Source: Patiria pectinifera
Taxonomy: Eukaryota > Echinodermata > Asteroidea > Valvatida > Asterinidae
NCBI GenBank assembly: GCA_029964075.1
Contig: CM057136.1
Span: forward strand, 8,432,001 to 8,496,000
Length of the DNA: 64,000 nt
Reading direction: 5' to 3'
Made by a program: the position numbers and the translations under genes. The notes beneath the pieces were generated by a model. The model saw only the letters and a list, made by a program, of their open reading frames with translations. It did no database searches and had not been told where the DNA came from. Of this stretch, positions 13,341 to 23,574 are shown piece after piece; position 1 is the stretch's first letter; the number at the start of each line of letters is the position of its first letter.

Positions 13341-13690
13341 TGGTCTGGTTCCCTGACCCTACTTCAGACGAAGCAGAGCAATATATAGGTTTGCAACCGT
13401 ACTCCACACGGATGTGTAAGCGATTGCAAGCAAAATGCGGACTATTTGCATTTGATAAATTGGGGGCAGTATTTGTATAAAAAAAGAACAATATTCGAAC
13501 GATGATCGTCTTACCAAAGTTCCACTTTTCTTGAACATGAAAGCACGCCAAGTGGCAGGATTGCACAGGATGCTTGATGCTTTTATTCACTAACAGTCAA
13601 GTAAGGTATTCATAACAATTTGGTAGATTTATGTTTTGTTTTTGGATGATTGCACATGTTCTATAAAATTACCTTTGAAAAGGGATATGT
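13341..13690. repeat. Dispersed repeat, GTCGGCCGAC family, copy without the palindrome
   Basis: The left end GGTTCCCTGACCC and the following AGAGCAAT match the reverse complement of 60,340-60,380. The right end (CAGGATGCT, then AGTAAGGTATT and TTGGTAG) matches 29,500-29,570. The ends therefore agree with the two palindrome-bearing copies, but the central GGTCGGCCGACC palindrome is absent here. Confidence 0.6.
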
Positions 13691-14399
13691 GACGTGAACA
13701 ATTGCATTTACACTCAGCGGCACATGCGGAACAGTGACAAATGCAGAGCGCTGCCATGAATTTCACTGATAACACTAAAAAAAAGTATTTACTGAGCTGG
13801 ATTCATATTAAAAGAAAATTCATAAAAGTTTAATAAGGTATAGAGATTTTAATTTCCTCTTCAAAACAATTCAGCCTTGTTTATCTAAGGTCTTCATCTC
13901 CATGCAACAAAGCGGGACACGGGGAGAATAAAGACAAAGGAAGACACAGGCAAACATGATGAGTAGTGTCTGTCAACAATCCCCGATAATTAACTCAAAA
14001 TGAAGACAAGGAAAAGTACATTGCTCGCGCTTCATGTTCTCGCAATTAATGAATGCGCTCTCGTCAGCTTGACGAGTTGCATTGTGGTTTACGGAGCTAC
14101 TCGGTCGCCAGGACTGCAGTTACATTGAGACAAATATACAAGTTCCGCTGGCAAACATCCTGCCATACAACCGGCTTGGCAGTGTTTGCTAGGCTAGCCT
14201 AGGCTGGCGGTCCGCAATTACTTGTTCTACAGCTATTCCAAAGATTCTTTAGGTAGCCATTGCTTCTCCCCCTCCCCCACAAACCAACGCTTCAATCGTC
14301 CAAGTCACTTAGTCGGAAATTCCATATTTGTTTTGGAGAGCCCCCCCCCCCCCAGCGAACCAACCTACCGTTCAAGTAACTGTGGCAACCGGGGGGACC
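13691..14399. other. Intergenic DNA with C-rich tract
   Basis: A pure C run of about 14 bases lies at 14,341-14,354. Nothing else was recognised. Confidence 0.4.
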
Positions 14400-14800
14400 T
14401 ATGGCACCACACCAGTAAATATGCAAAAAAAAAGCTGTCCGCCGAGCTCAAGAATAAAAATTACACACTCCAATTGTTCTGTATTCTGAGAGCCATGGAA
14501 TTGGGGAATTGAAGACGATATGGCACTGTTCCTCTGGCCTGGACTTGGGGCTTCCAATTCTGAGATGCATTTTGGATGCAATTGAGTCCGAAAGTGGGGC
14601 TATTAGGCATGTGGAGGAGGGGTACTTTTTCAACAGGTCTACTTTTCCAGTTCTGGAAACGTCGGTCGTTTTAAGGGTGGTCTTCTTTGGGTGACAATTC
14701 TCCAAAAAGTCAATGGTCAACCCACCAACAATTGAAACGAAAATTAAAAATAACACGTTGGTCATCATTTTCTGTGCAGCCTGAACAGCTGTTCAGGCTG
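14400..14800 (+). repeat. Dispersed repeat family A, copy 1
   Basis: The block with GAGAGCCATGGAATTGGGG, CTGGACTTGGGGCTTC, TTTTGGATGCAATTG and GGTCTTCTTTGGGTGA recurs at 18,950-19,420 in the same orientation and at 57,305-57,645 inverted. The right end carries a perfect 24-bp palindrome at 14,777-14,800, centred on ACAGCTGT. Small ORFs on both strands inside it are not genes. Confidence 0.75.
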
Positions 14801-15384
14801 GGGTGCACAACTTTATGCCAATATGGGACCATGAATAGCGCCACCTAGTGCCAGTACCGTCCACATTAGCTCATCCTTGCTGCCGCATCATTATTGGGCG
14901 CTAATTTCTTTGAGGTCTCAGTCTATGTTTTTGTAGAGCGAGTTTCCCGGGGTCGACACTTCCAGATTGCGTGACCCCAGTTCAAGGGATGTTTATCAAT
15001 GTTTCAAGGCGATGGTTTTCCCACAATCCTTTGCGATGCCTGCGTTTCATTTTCGAATTTTTTTGTGGAAGGGAATAGCAGTCATCACAGAGTTCCTCGA
15101 CAACGCCTCGGATATATATTACATTATGTGCTCAAGGTTTGTTTTCAATTTGAATTTGTAATATGATGCCTATCGATGTGTGTAAGATATCCGTGGAAAT
15201 AAAAACAAACAACAGCACCGTTTTAATTCGCATGGGGCAGTGGATGAACAGCAAACCGTCCAAATAGTCCAGCGGATATGTGAAAAAATTGTGCACTTTT
15301 GCATAAAAGCGTGAAACTTGGCACAGATGTTTATATTCATGCGAGAAAATGTTTTAGATGGAGCCATCATCGCAATACTACCTT
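14801..15384. other. Intergenic, nothing recognised
   Basis: Lies between family A copy 1 and the large inverted repeat. No supported gene or repeat was seen. Confidence 0.4.
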
Positions 15385-18190
15385 AGGGGCGTGTGCGTGG
15401 CATCCAAAAAAAAAAGGGGCGAATGTGCCCGGCCCGCAGTGAAAATTTCCCACTGGTTACAAAAGAAAGCACTTCACAAAGACATAATTATATAGATTAT
15501 AAGTGTTTTTTCCAGACGAGCCACAAAAAAGTACCTTTTGGGGCGTGAGCACAAAAGGAAAAGGGGTTTAAAAGGGTATGCCCCACTTTGGAAAACATTG
15601 TGCCATATATTTCATGACAAACAAAACATCCATCAGACATTTATATTCATGAGAAAAAAAAAAAAAGATGGGAGGCAGACCACACACACTCTTTTAGGGG
15701 CGTGGCAACCATATAAGGAAAAGAGGGGGCGGGGTTTTCATTTTGGCCCCCTGAAATATTGTTCCCACACTCACAGAGAAATGGAACTGAAACACAATCT
15801 TTGATTGACATTCATGAAAAAAAAATTCCAGATGTGCACCCTTTAGGACCCTTTTAGGGATAAGTTGGAAGTATAAAAAAATCGGGGGGGGGGGCAATAT
15901 TTTTCCCACACCCATAAATAATTTTCCCACACTCATAGAGAATAAAGAAAACATTCAAAAAAATTGACATTTGTATTCAAAAAAAATTGCAGGGGCGGCA
16001 CACCCATTAACACACCAAGTGGGGTTTATTGCCAAAGAGGCAAAAGGAAAAAAATCTCATATATTGTGGAAAAAATGTCCCAAAAACCTTCCCACATCGA
16101 GAAATAAGATACATGTGGACATCACAGACACACCCTCCGTAAAAGAAGTATGTGGATAAATCAACTTGCACCCCAGCGTGGCAGCCATAATAAAAATAAT
16201 GGGGGGGGTCATAGTCATGATAAATAAAAAGAAGAAAGTCTATTCATAAATTTCTAAAAATTTTATAATCATTCTTAAAAATCAAATACCTAAAAATAAC
16301 CTTTTTTTATAAATGTGAAGCCTTTACAAACCTAATACCTCAATTTGTACAATAATATGGGGGGAAAATTGCAGCACATGGAAAATTTTGACCGCTTTTA
16401 AAATATAAACCACTTCCCATAGCTGTAAAATGTGTTGGTATAGCTGTTTAATACTGGGGAGTGTTACCTTTTTTGCCTTTCACTATGCATTCTTGCCTCA
16501 TCAATATTAACCCAGTTACTCACTATGCATCAACTGCAACAATATCTGAATTGGGGTATACTGGGTGCCTTCTGTTGGTCCCTGAAAGACTAGTGTTACT
16601 TCTTCAAATACATTGTTTCCTGGAAAGACTAGTGTTACAGACCAAAATACATTGTTTCCCCAAAAGGGTTCTGACAGACCAAAAAGGGTTGTGTTGAGAT
16701 GAAAGTACAGGGATTGATTGAATGTTTTTGTCACCCAATCTGCCAATTGTGCGGCGCAACGGGTAGGGGTAGGGGATTTGAGGGTCCCCCAATGCGGGAT
16801 TTATGGTAAATTTAAAAAAAGGCCTCCCCATTTGTATGTTTCATAAAATGCTAAATTTAGAAAATGCCTTTATTTAGTTGTATGTATATTTGTAATTATT
16901 TTGTACACATAACATAGCCTGGAATTACATGTGCATGATATGGTCAACATACACAGTCATTACCAAACATAATAAATACTATTATGGGCTCTTCATTGTA
17001 AAGGCCATGTACAATTAATATAAAAATTAGGTAATTATAAAAGTGAGATTGAAAGCAACAACAAATTGGATGAGCTGTGTGAAGGCACAGTTGATATGAA
17101 TACACCTCTATAGTTTATTGATTTGCAAGTTTCTTACATATGAATTTATTTTGCACCAAAAGATGGCAGGCAAATGATTAGTTTTTGAAAAATAGATGCC
17201 ATGCAAAATGATTAGGATTTTCCACCCATTATTTTTGATGCAATAAAAGCCATAAAAAAGAAAGGATTATTGAATGTAAATTATAAAGAAAGGATGAGAT
17301 TTTCATGAATATATTGTATAGCATCATGACTAACCCCTTCCAAAAGGTTACATGCATTTCTTTTATTACTAAACCTGACTACCGCCCCCCCTTCTTTGTA
17401 TGGCTTTTTTTCTGTGAAATGTGAGATGTGATGGCTTTTATTGTGACTTTTTTCTCGTGAATATTTATGTCTGTGGGAATTAAATGAGAACCTTGCCCCT
17501 TTTTTTTTCAATTTTTGCCATGCCCCTAAAAATGAGTGGCCTTATGATTTTTCCCAAGGCTGAAATTTTTTCCAGCCTGTGTTCGTGATTCTGAAAGTTC
17601 CATTTTTTATGAGGAAAAATTTTATTTCCAGGGTGGGGCAAATGAAAACCTGCTCTCTTTTTTCTTATATATTGTTAGTACGCCCCTATTTTTGTGTGTC
17701 TTTTTCCTCTAATCTGTGCCCTTTTTTTTTTTGTATGAATGCTTTTGCTTGTGAAAGTTTTCTTTCTCTATGAGTGTGGGAAAAATATTTCCTCTCATGA
17801 ATGACAATGTGGCCCTGGCCCTTCAGGAGTAATATTGTGGAAACCCGCCTAAAAGAGTGTGTTCTTTTAAAAAAAAATTTTTTGTTTATTTTCATCATGC
17901 ATATGGGATTTTTTGTGATGTCAGATGGCTTGTTATATGGATTTTTTTTCTTTTGCATAGGGCAAAATAATTAAACCCTCTTTCTTTCATAATAAAATTA
18001 AAGCCCCTTTTTTCAATTTGGGGCTGCCACTTCCAACCCCTTTTTTTTTATCTTCCGAATCTGAAAACAATAAATAATTTTATAATTATGTCTGTGAAGT
18101 TTTTCTTGCTTTGTAACCAGTGGAAAAACTTATTTGGATGCCACGCCCCCTAAACCACCCCCTTTTAATTGGATGCACGCCCTAAACAGT
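15385..18190. repeat. 2.8-kb degenerate inverted repeat made of ~155-bp tandem monomers
   Basis: In the left arm (to about 16,300) GGGGCGTG-like monomer starts occur at 15,386, 15,540 and 15,697, with a weaker one near 15,850, giving a period of ~155 bp. Monomers share ATTCATGAGAAAAAA, TTCCCACACTCA and AGGGGCGTGGCA words. The right arm (about 17,240-18,190) carries the reverse-complement words (CGCCCCTA, CATGAATA, TGTCTGTGGGAA) at ~160-bp spacing. Example pairing: GCATCC..CCACTGGTTACAAA at ~15,400-15,465 against TTTGTAACCAGTGG..GGATGC at ~18,110-18,140. The spacer of ~0.9 kb includes a short direct duplication at ~16,585-16,660. All ORFs inside are repeat shadows. Confidence 0.75.
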
Positions 18191-18479
18191 CTTTCGCCCA
18201 ATTAAAAATATGCCAAGTTTTTCGCGGCATTAATTTGGCAATCCATCTTGAAGTTTCATATATTTTCACATAGTAAAAACTGAAGAGCGCCACCATATGT
18301 CGGATGAATTATTTTGACATGACTTGAAATGGCTTTTGTGGATATTATTTCACTCTAACAAGCACTGTCCGAGACTACATTTAACTACATGAAACTATGA
18401 GCGGAGAGATCGGGATTTGATGAATAATTCGTATAATTATTGCCAAGGCTGTGTCCGAAACATTCGGTTCTGAGCTCCG

Positions 18480-18760
18480 TCTATAGACTTCATTCACGAG
18501 CCGGCCATATTTAAAAAGAAAGCGAGGTTAACTCCTTATTTTGGGAACTTGCCAGTAGAAATGAAAGCAATAAAATAGAAGTTCATTACAAATTAATACC
18601 AGTCTACTCTGATGAATAACTTAACATTTGTCATGAAACAAATCCTCATGTTATAAACCACATTAAATAACAAGTGAGACTTGGAACGCACTCCAACCAT
18701 AAAATAGTCTGGCACCATTCAGGGCACTCATCGAAAAAAAAAATCCTCGCTAATAAGGTC
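18480..18760 (+). repeat. Dispersed repeat family B, copy 1
   Basis: The words ATTCACGAGCCGGCCATAT, GAAAGCAAT, CCAGTCT, GATGAATAACTTAACATTTG and AGTCTGGCACCATTC recur in the same order at 57,690-57,960. It lies just before a family A copy here and just after one there, so the two families tend to sit together. Confidence 0.7.
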
Positions 18761-18949
18761 TCTTATCAGCATTAATTTTGTCACCATAGTAAGATTCGCT
18801 GGACACCAGCCCAATGCACGAGCTTTAATCGCGGATTCAGTTAAACTTACACAATAGAGGGCGCTGCTAACCTTGCCACAAGCTCCAGTTTGTGGTTGTT
18901 TTTTTTTTCAATTGAGCTCCCTGCAACGGATTGGGGTACCCACAGTAAA

Positions 18950-19420
18950 TAGGCCCAAAAAAATCCGTCTGCCTGGCTCATGAATAATAGTTATACACTC
19001 AAATTATTCTCTATTAGAGAGTTCTGAGAGCCATGAAATTGGGGAATTGAAGAGATATGGCAATGAACCTCTGGCCTGGACTTGGGGCTTCAAATTCTGA
19101 GCATTTTGGATGCAATTGGGTCCAAAAGTGGCGCTATTAAGCCATGTTGTGAAATGATCCTTTGTTTTTCAAAATCCAGATTGGGTAATATTATTCGTTT
19201 AAGGTGTGGTCTTCTTTGGGTGAAAATTTCTCCAAAAGGTCATTGGTCAATCTTTTATTGTATTTATTTTTATATCTTGTAATTTTTAACGAGGGTAGTC
19301 CATTGCGGTTAAAAAAAACCCTGCTTTCCAAAGGAGCCCTCATATTAAAATTACATTAATCGACCAAGATTTGAAAGGAAAATGAAAGCCGACATATTGA
19401 TCAACATTTTTCGGTGCAGC
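18950..19420 (+). repeat. Dispersed repeat family A, copy 2
   Basis: Matches 14,400-14,800 in order and orientation: GAGAGCCATGAAATTGGGG, CTGGACTTGGGGCTTC, GGTCTTCTTTGGGTGA, and a GTGCAGCCTGAAC end near 19,415. A ~60-bp internal stretch (19,265-19,390) is not shared. Confidence 0.7.
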
Positions 19421-20439
19421 CTGAACTCCTGTGAGAGTTTTGAATATTTTAAAACGAATTTTGTAGTATGGGGATTAATCATTGGTCTCTATGGGAATTG
19501 ATTTACTTGGTTGAACCCTCCAGTGTGGGATTTTCGATTACGTTCGCTACATTCAACGGATAGGTGGTTGGCGGGATTTATTACCGGTATTGCGCCCTCA
19601 ACCGGCGAGTATCGTTATCAAAATAGGCGTATATTGAGAACGGTTGCCCGTATGGTTGTATTATTTACAGTGGGCGTTGAAAGGATTCGTTTTGCCTGAA
19701 AACTCATACCGAGAGAAATCAATTGTGTTCGCTTAAAACAAATCTTAATTTGAAAAAGGGGAATTTTAAAACAAAACTTATTTTGTAAAGAGCAATGCAT
19801 CGACAAGTGTATCTCTTTAACTCCTATGAGAATGCTCAGGCGCGAATTCGGAGGGGGGTTAAAAAAAACCAGCTCTGTCAAAAATATGGTGTTTTTTTCA
19901 TAGAAATTAATTTAAAAAATGCTACCCCCGGGTTACGGGTGTACTTGTACACTATCCTGTAATAATAGTGTTATTGGTGTTATCGGATTTGAACAGCGCT
20001 CCCATTGAAAGTATGGTCCGAGGCCCCCCCCCCCCCCCCGCATTGATTTTGCGGAGCCAAGTGTCCGGATAAAAAAAATCCTGTCTACGTTTTAGCATTG
20101 ATTTGCTGATGACCCCCCCCCCCTTCACATTTTGCGACAAATATACCTAATCTAAAATGCCTCTAAACCTGTTTCCACTGCATCAGTGGACCTCTTTTGT
20201 TCACAGGTCCACAAAGAGTATGACATGCATCTTTGTAAACACCTTCGATCGTGGGTCCCCATTGTCCGTCTTTTGTTGATACTTTAGCGTTTTAGAAAGA
20301 CCTCCCATAATGTTTTGGACACACTTCTCCAAAAATTGGACCTTCGCCAAATCGTGGACCCTATTTTCCTCTATTGTTCGAGGTCCGCGATTTGAATGTG
20401 TATTCATGAATATACACACCCATATTCTGGAATTTATAT
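19421..20439. other. Intergenic DNA with long C tracts
   Basis: A run of 16 C lies at 20,024-20,039 and another near 20,114. The 20,170-20,400 stretch contains several GGTCCAC/GTGGACC words in both orientations but no clear element boundary. No supported gene. Confidence 0.4.
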
Positions 20440-20735
20440 CCTTGTGGAGTCATTTCTTTGTTCTCGTGTACTAACGTTTTCGAGTTTGAAAGTGAAGTTT
20501 CAAAATGCTCCTATTTTAACCAAATTAATTTCCTGGGCTGAAATTAGTACTTAATATCCCTTACATAAGATACTTCAATTTGCGACGGATCAACACACCT
20601 TTGAAATTCCTAATTTATGAGTAAAATCCATGTATCTATTTCGTAAAAACCTTGTGAAGATTGCCCTGTGGAGACATATACAATCTTTTGTTCTCTATTG
20701 TGCACATGCATGTCTCCCGTGTAAAAGAGCACACA
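20440..20735 (+). repeat. Dispersed repeat family C (GTGGAGAC), copy 1
   Basis: It begins CCTTGTGGAG and contains CATTTCTTTGTTCTCGTGT, TTTCGAGTTTGAAAGT, TTTCAAAATGCTC and TTAATTTCCT in order. It ends in GTCTCC words that form inverted pairs with internal GGAGAC words. Other copies lie at 31,862-32,185 (-), 32,845-33,145 (-) and 38,235-38,540 (+). The short ORFs across it repeat in the other copies only because the DNA does. Confidence 0.75.
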
Positions 20736-21059
20736 TCCGCTCCTCATCAATATTTTTACTACTGTGCGAGCATGTTGCCTGGAAGAAAACATCGTCCAAA
20801 TTCTAGAAGAAATCATAAACTAGGCCTACGTCATGAATGGACATGTTAATCCCGCAGTTGATTGGATTGTCTGTTCAGGCGTTGCACGTGTTAGATGGAG
20901 TGTTAAATGTGAATTCAATGCTTTCGTGTGACTTGTCACAGCAGTGAGTGCCAAACTCTGTGTAAACAAGTCATATTAAAGGATGCAGAATCCAGCAAGG
21001 GCGCGAAACAATTGGTTTTAACTGCCAAGAAGGAGGGAAGGTTCGCAGGTGGTGTGGTT
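20736..21059. other. Intergenic, nothing recognised
   Basis: No gene or repeat structure was seen. Confidence 0.35.
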
Positions 21060-21347
21060 TTTCTTGGTTCTTGGTTGGTTCTTCTCCTACATACTCCCCG
21101 TGGGAGTTTGAACAGGAGGCCAGAAACACCGGGGCAAACCCCCTTCTTTTAGCGATAGTGTCACTGGGTTCTTTTACGTGCATCGCATTACACAACACAC
21201 GGGACCTACAGCTTTACGTCCCATCCGAAGGACGAAGTAATAATGGTTAAGTGCCTCGCTTAAGGGCACAAGTGTCGAACCCACGCCACTGTTGCCTCTG
21301 AAACACCAGATCATGAGTCCGGTGCTCTTAACCGCTAGGTCATGATA
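21060..21347 (-). mobile_element. tRNA-derived SINE
   Basis: On the minus strand the 5' end near 21,347 reads ACCTAGCGGTTAAGAGC, an A-box-like tRNA half. This is followed by GTGGGTTCGACAC, a B-box, at 21,272-21,284. A non-tRNA body then includes CGGATGGGACGTAAAGC. This layout is typical of a tRNA-derived SINE. The cloverleaf is not intact enough to call a working tRNA gene. The 3' boundary is approximate. Confidence 0.65.
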
Positions 21348-21637
21348 CTTTAATTCATACCGTTTACCCTTTTTTTTAGGCCCAAGAGGGTATTGCCTAG
21401 ACCCCTAAAACCGCCATAGATACGCTACTTTTGAGGGTATGTTTTAGTAAACCATTTTTGTTGTCTAGCTAAGGTCCGCGGTCAACCCCTAGGACATAGT
21501 GGCGGGTTTAGGATGATTTCTTTTAATTATGACTGGCAGATATCTAGGAGACATTGCTACTTACATGGTCATGTCCTTTTTGCACATTTAATTTGTTTTT
21601 TTGGCCTTTTCGTTCAAACTTACAAACTTGCACTACT

Positions 21638-21768
21638 GAAGGTTTGCGGTAACATCATCTAGAAATCTCTTTTAGGAAGATGTGGGGAAAGACCCGGTTG
21701 GTTGTAAAACTTTTACAGAACCACACATCTTCCCAAAAAGAGAGTTCTACATGGTGTCACCGCACAAC
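21638..21768. repeat. Foldback hairpin, ~46-bp arms
   Basis: The left arm has AGGTTTGCGGTAACATCATC, TAGAA, CTCTTTT and GGAAGATGTGG. The right arm has CCACACATCTTCCC, AAAAAGAGAGTTCTA and ATGGTGTCACCGCACAACTT. These are complementary in the right order, with a ~35-base loop. It is probably a small foldback MITE or the end of a larger one. Confidence 0.65.
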
Positions 21769-22300
21769 TTCACCAGTTCATACTACCAACATGCAAAGTT
21801 TTCAATCTTACTAACAATATTGATTAACATCTTAAGATGGGTGCATGGCAACTAACTTGTTGAAGTGTCAGCTCAGTGACTACTTCACATTGAGATAACA
21901 GAGAAAAGGTATGCACAATTGTTGGGGTCTCATATAACTAGATTACGTTTCTAACACACGTCAACAAAATCTGGCCTCGGGGAACACTTTCTCTAACCAC
22001 CTTCAATGTTAGTTTTATTCCATGTAAAGGCGGAATATTTTCACAGGGTACAGGTACCTATGGAAGTGTAGATAGGACATGGTTAAAAAAAAAAAACTAA
22101 CGTACGATACGTACATATTACTAAATTAGTTTTATTTTTTTTTTTGTTTTATCTACATCCACTCTAACCAGTCCTATCTTCACTTTGAGCAAGGATTGTC
22201 TCTTGAATCGCTAGTTACTTATAGTTTTCCGGGTATAAACCTAATGAAAATGTGCCTACGTGCCGTTAAAACAAAAGATGCCTATTTGGTTTTAACAATT
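21769..22300. other. Intergenic, A and T runs
   Basis: An A run near 22,087 and a T run near 22,136 flank ACGTACGATACGT and could pair. No gene is supported. Confidence 0.35.
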
Positions 22301-22672
22301 AGGGCAATTTACAATGCAGTGCGCCACCAAGAGTTTGCCATGCATGGAGAGTTCATTTTTCCCAGTGCATTTTGGGAGATGGTTGACAAATTCGCAGCGC
22401 GGGACATTTGAAATTGCTAGTTTTTTTCGGACAGAAAGTTCGTAAGCGTATGATTCGAGTATAATTTATGTTTGCCCTTTTCTATTCGTTTTATCAATAT
22501 GGAGTTTATTGTAAGGCGGCAGAACGCTATGCCCCAATCTTTAATAAATTAATAGCTCAAATTGTCTACTGACACTCGTTCAAACGGGCCATGTTTTGTC
22601 GACCGTAAACTTGAAACATGAACTCTCAATGGCTAACTCTTCGTGGCGCACTGCATTGTGAATCGCCCGAAT
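22301..22672. mobile_element. MITE with ~60-bp inverted termini
   Basis: The left terminus AGGGCAATTTACAATGCAGT, continuing GCGCCACCAAGAGTTTGCCAT, pairs with the right terminus. Reverse-complemented, that reads GGGCGATTCACAATGCAGTG and continues GCCACGAAGAGTTAGCCAT. The ~250-bp interior shows nothing coding. An open frame of about 71 codons crossing the left arm is a shadow of the repeat. Confidence 0.72.
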
Positions 22673-23144
22673 TGATGAAGACGATTTGTATGTATTTAAT
22701 GCTGTAGTCTACTCACCCTCCTTCCCTTTTCCGAATTCGTGACAAATAAAAGAAAGTAAAGGAAAAAGTAAGAGCGCCCCCTAGTCAAGTGAAGTCCCCC
22801 CCCCCATCCCCCAACCACCACCACCATTTCTAATGTGCTACAGCCGTTTGGTCGGTCAGCCGCTTAATCTCATTTCGTCCCGGATTGATGTGCAATTTCG
22901 TACGACGTTTTTCGGGGAAATTAATTCACTTTAGTCAGACAGTATAGCACCCCTTGTAGCCGCCTTTTGCCCTTCGTAACCACGTGCAGTCACTTTACAG
23001 TTTACGCACATACATGTAAGCACGTCTTATCAAGTGACTAAAATAATGCACCCAGCACACGTAATATTTCACGTGATTAGATAACTAAGGTTTACATTCC
23101 ACCGGTTTTTCTTTCTTATATTCATGGCTCCAGCGGGATTTTTG
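22673..23144. other. Intergenic, nothing recognised
   Basis: A C run lies near 22,796. No gene or repeat pairing was seen. Confidence 0.35.
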
Positions 23145-23574
23145 TAGTCTGAGTATCACCCGTTATCCACGGAGCCCAGACTCCTGTCTAACGTCTGATA
23201 TATCAAATCATGAAGATTAATGCGATCTCGCGCCTCAGCCAATCGGAGTCGACTTTACTAAATCGTGACGTCATTTCATTCCCAAATCAGGGCTAAACGT
23301 TTGGTTGGTCAATTCGAAAGCAGTGTTTTGTAATGCAACAACAGCCGGGCACGTTATCGCGTAACATGATATACAGAGCGCGTGACGCAGGTTTTTTTTT
23401 AATCGATTGTCTATAATGCGCAACTGGTGAATGACCGAAGGCCCGATATAGAAAGCGCCCGCTGATTGGTCAAAATCTAGGAGGTCAAGAGGCGGGGTCT
23501 TGCCTAATTAATCAGCGAATCTGCTCACATATCATAGACCCATGGCATTCGCCATGGGTCTATTACATAGACTA
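23145..23574 (+). mobile_element. Hairpin-ended non-autonomous element, copy 1
   Basis: It starts TAGTCTGAGTATCACC and ends ATTACATAGACTAG. A hairpin at 23,535-23,562 (12-bp stem TAGACCCATGGC, 4-base loop) lies 9 bases before a terminal CTAG. A second copy at 53,445-53,934 matches nearly throughout, including CAATCGGAGTCGACTTTACT and GTGACGTCATTTCATTCCC. The 3' hairpin plus CTRR-like end resembles Helitrons. The TA-bounded GTCTRWGTA-type imperfect termini would also fit a MITE. The 23,525-23,881 minus-strand frame overlaps it and is not supported as a gene. Confidence 0.72.

Noticed and set aside
21272..21347. Possible functional tRNA gene on the minus strand
   Set aside because: A- and B-box-like words exist, but the stems do not form a complete cloverleaf and a SINE body follows directly.
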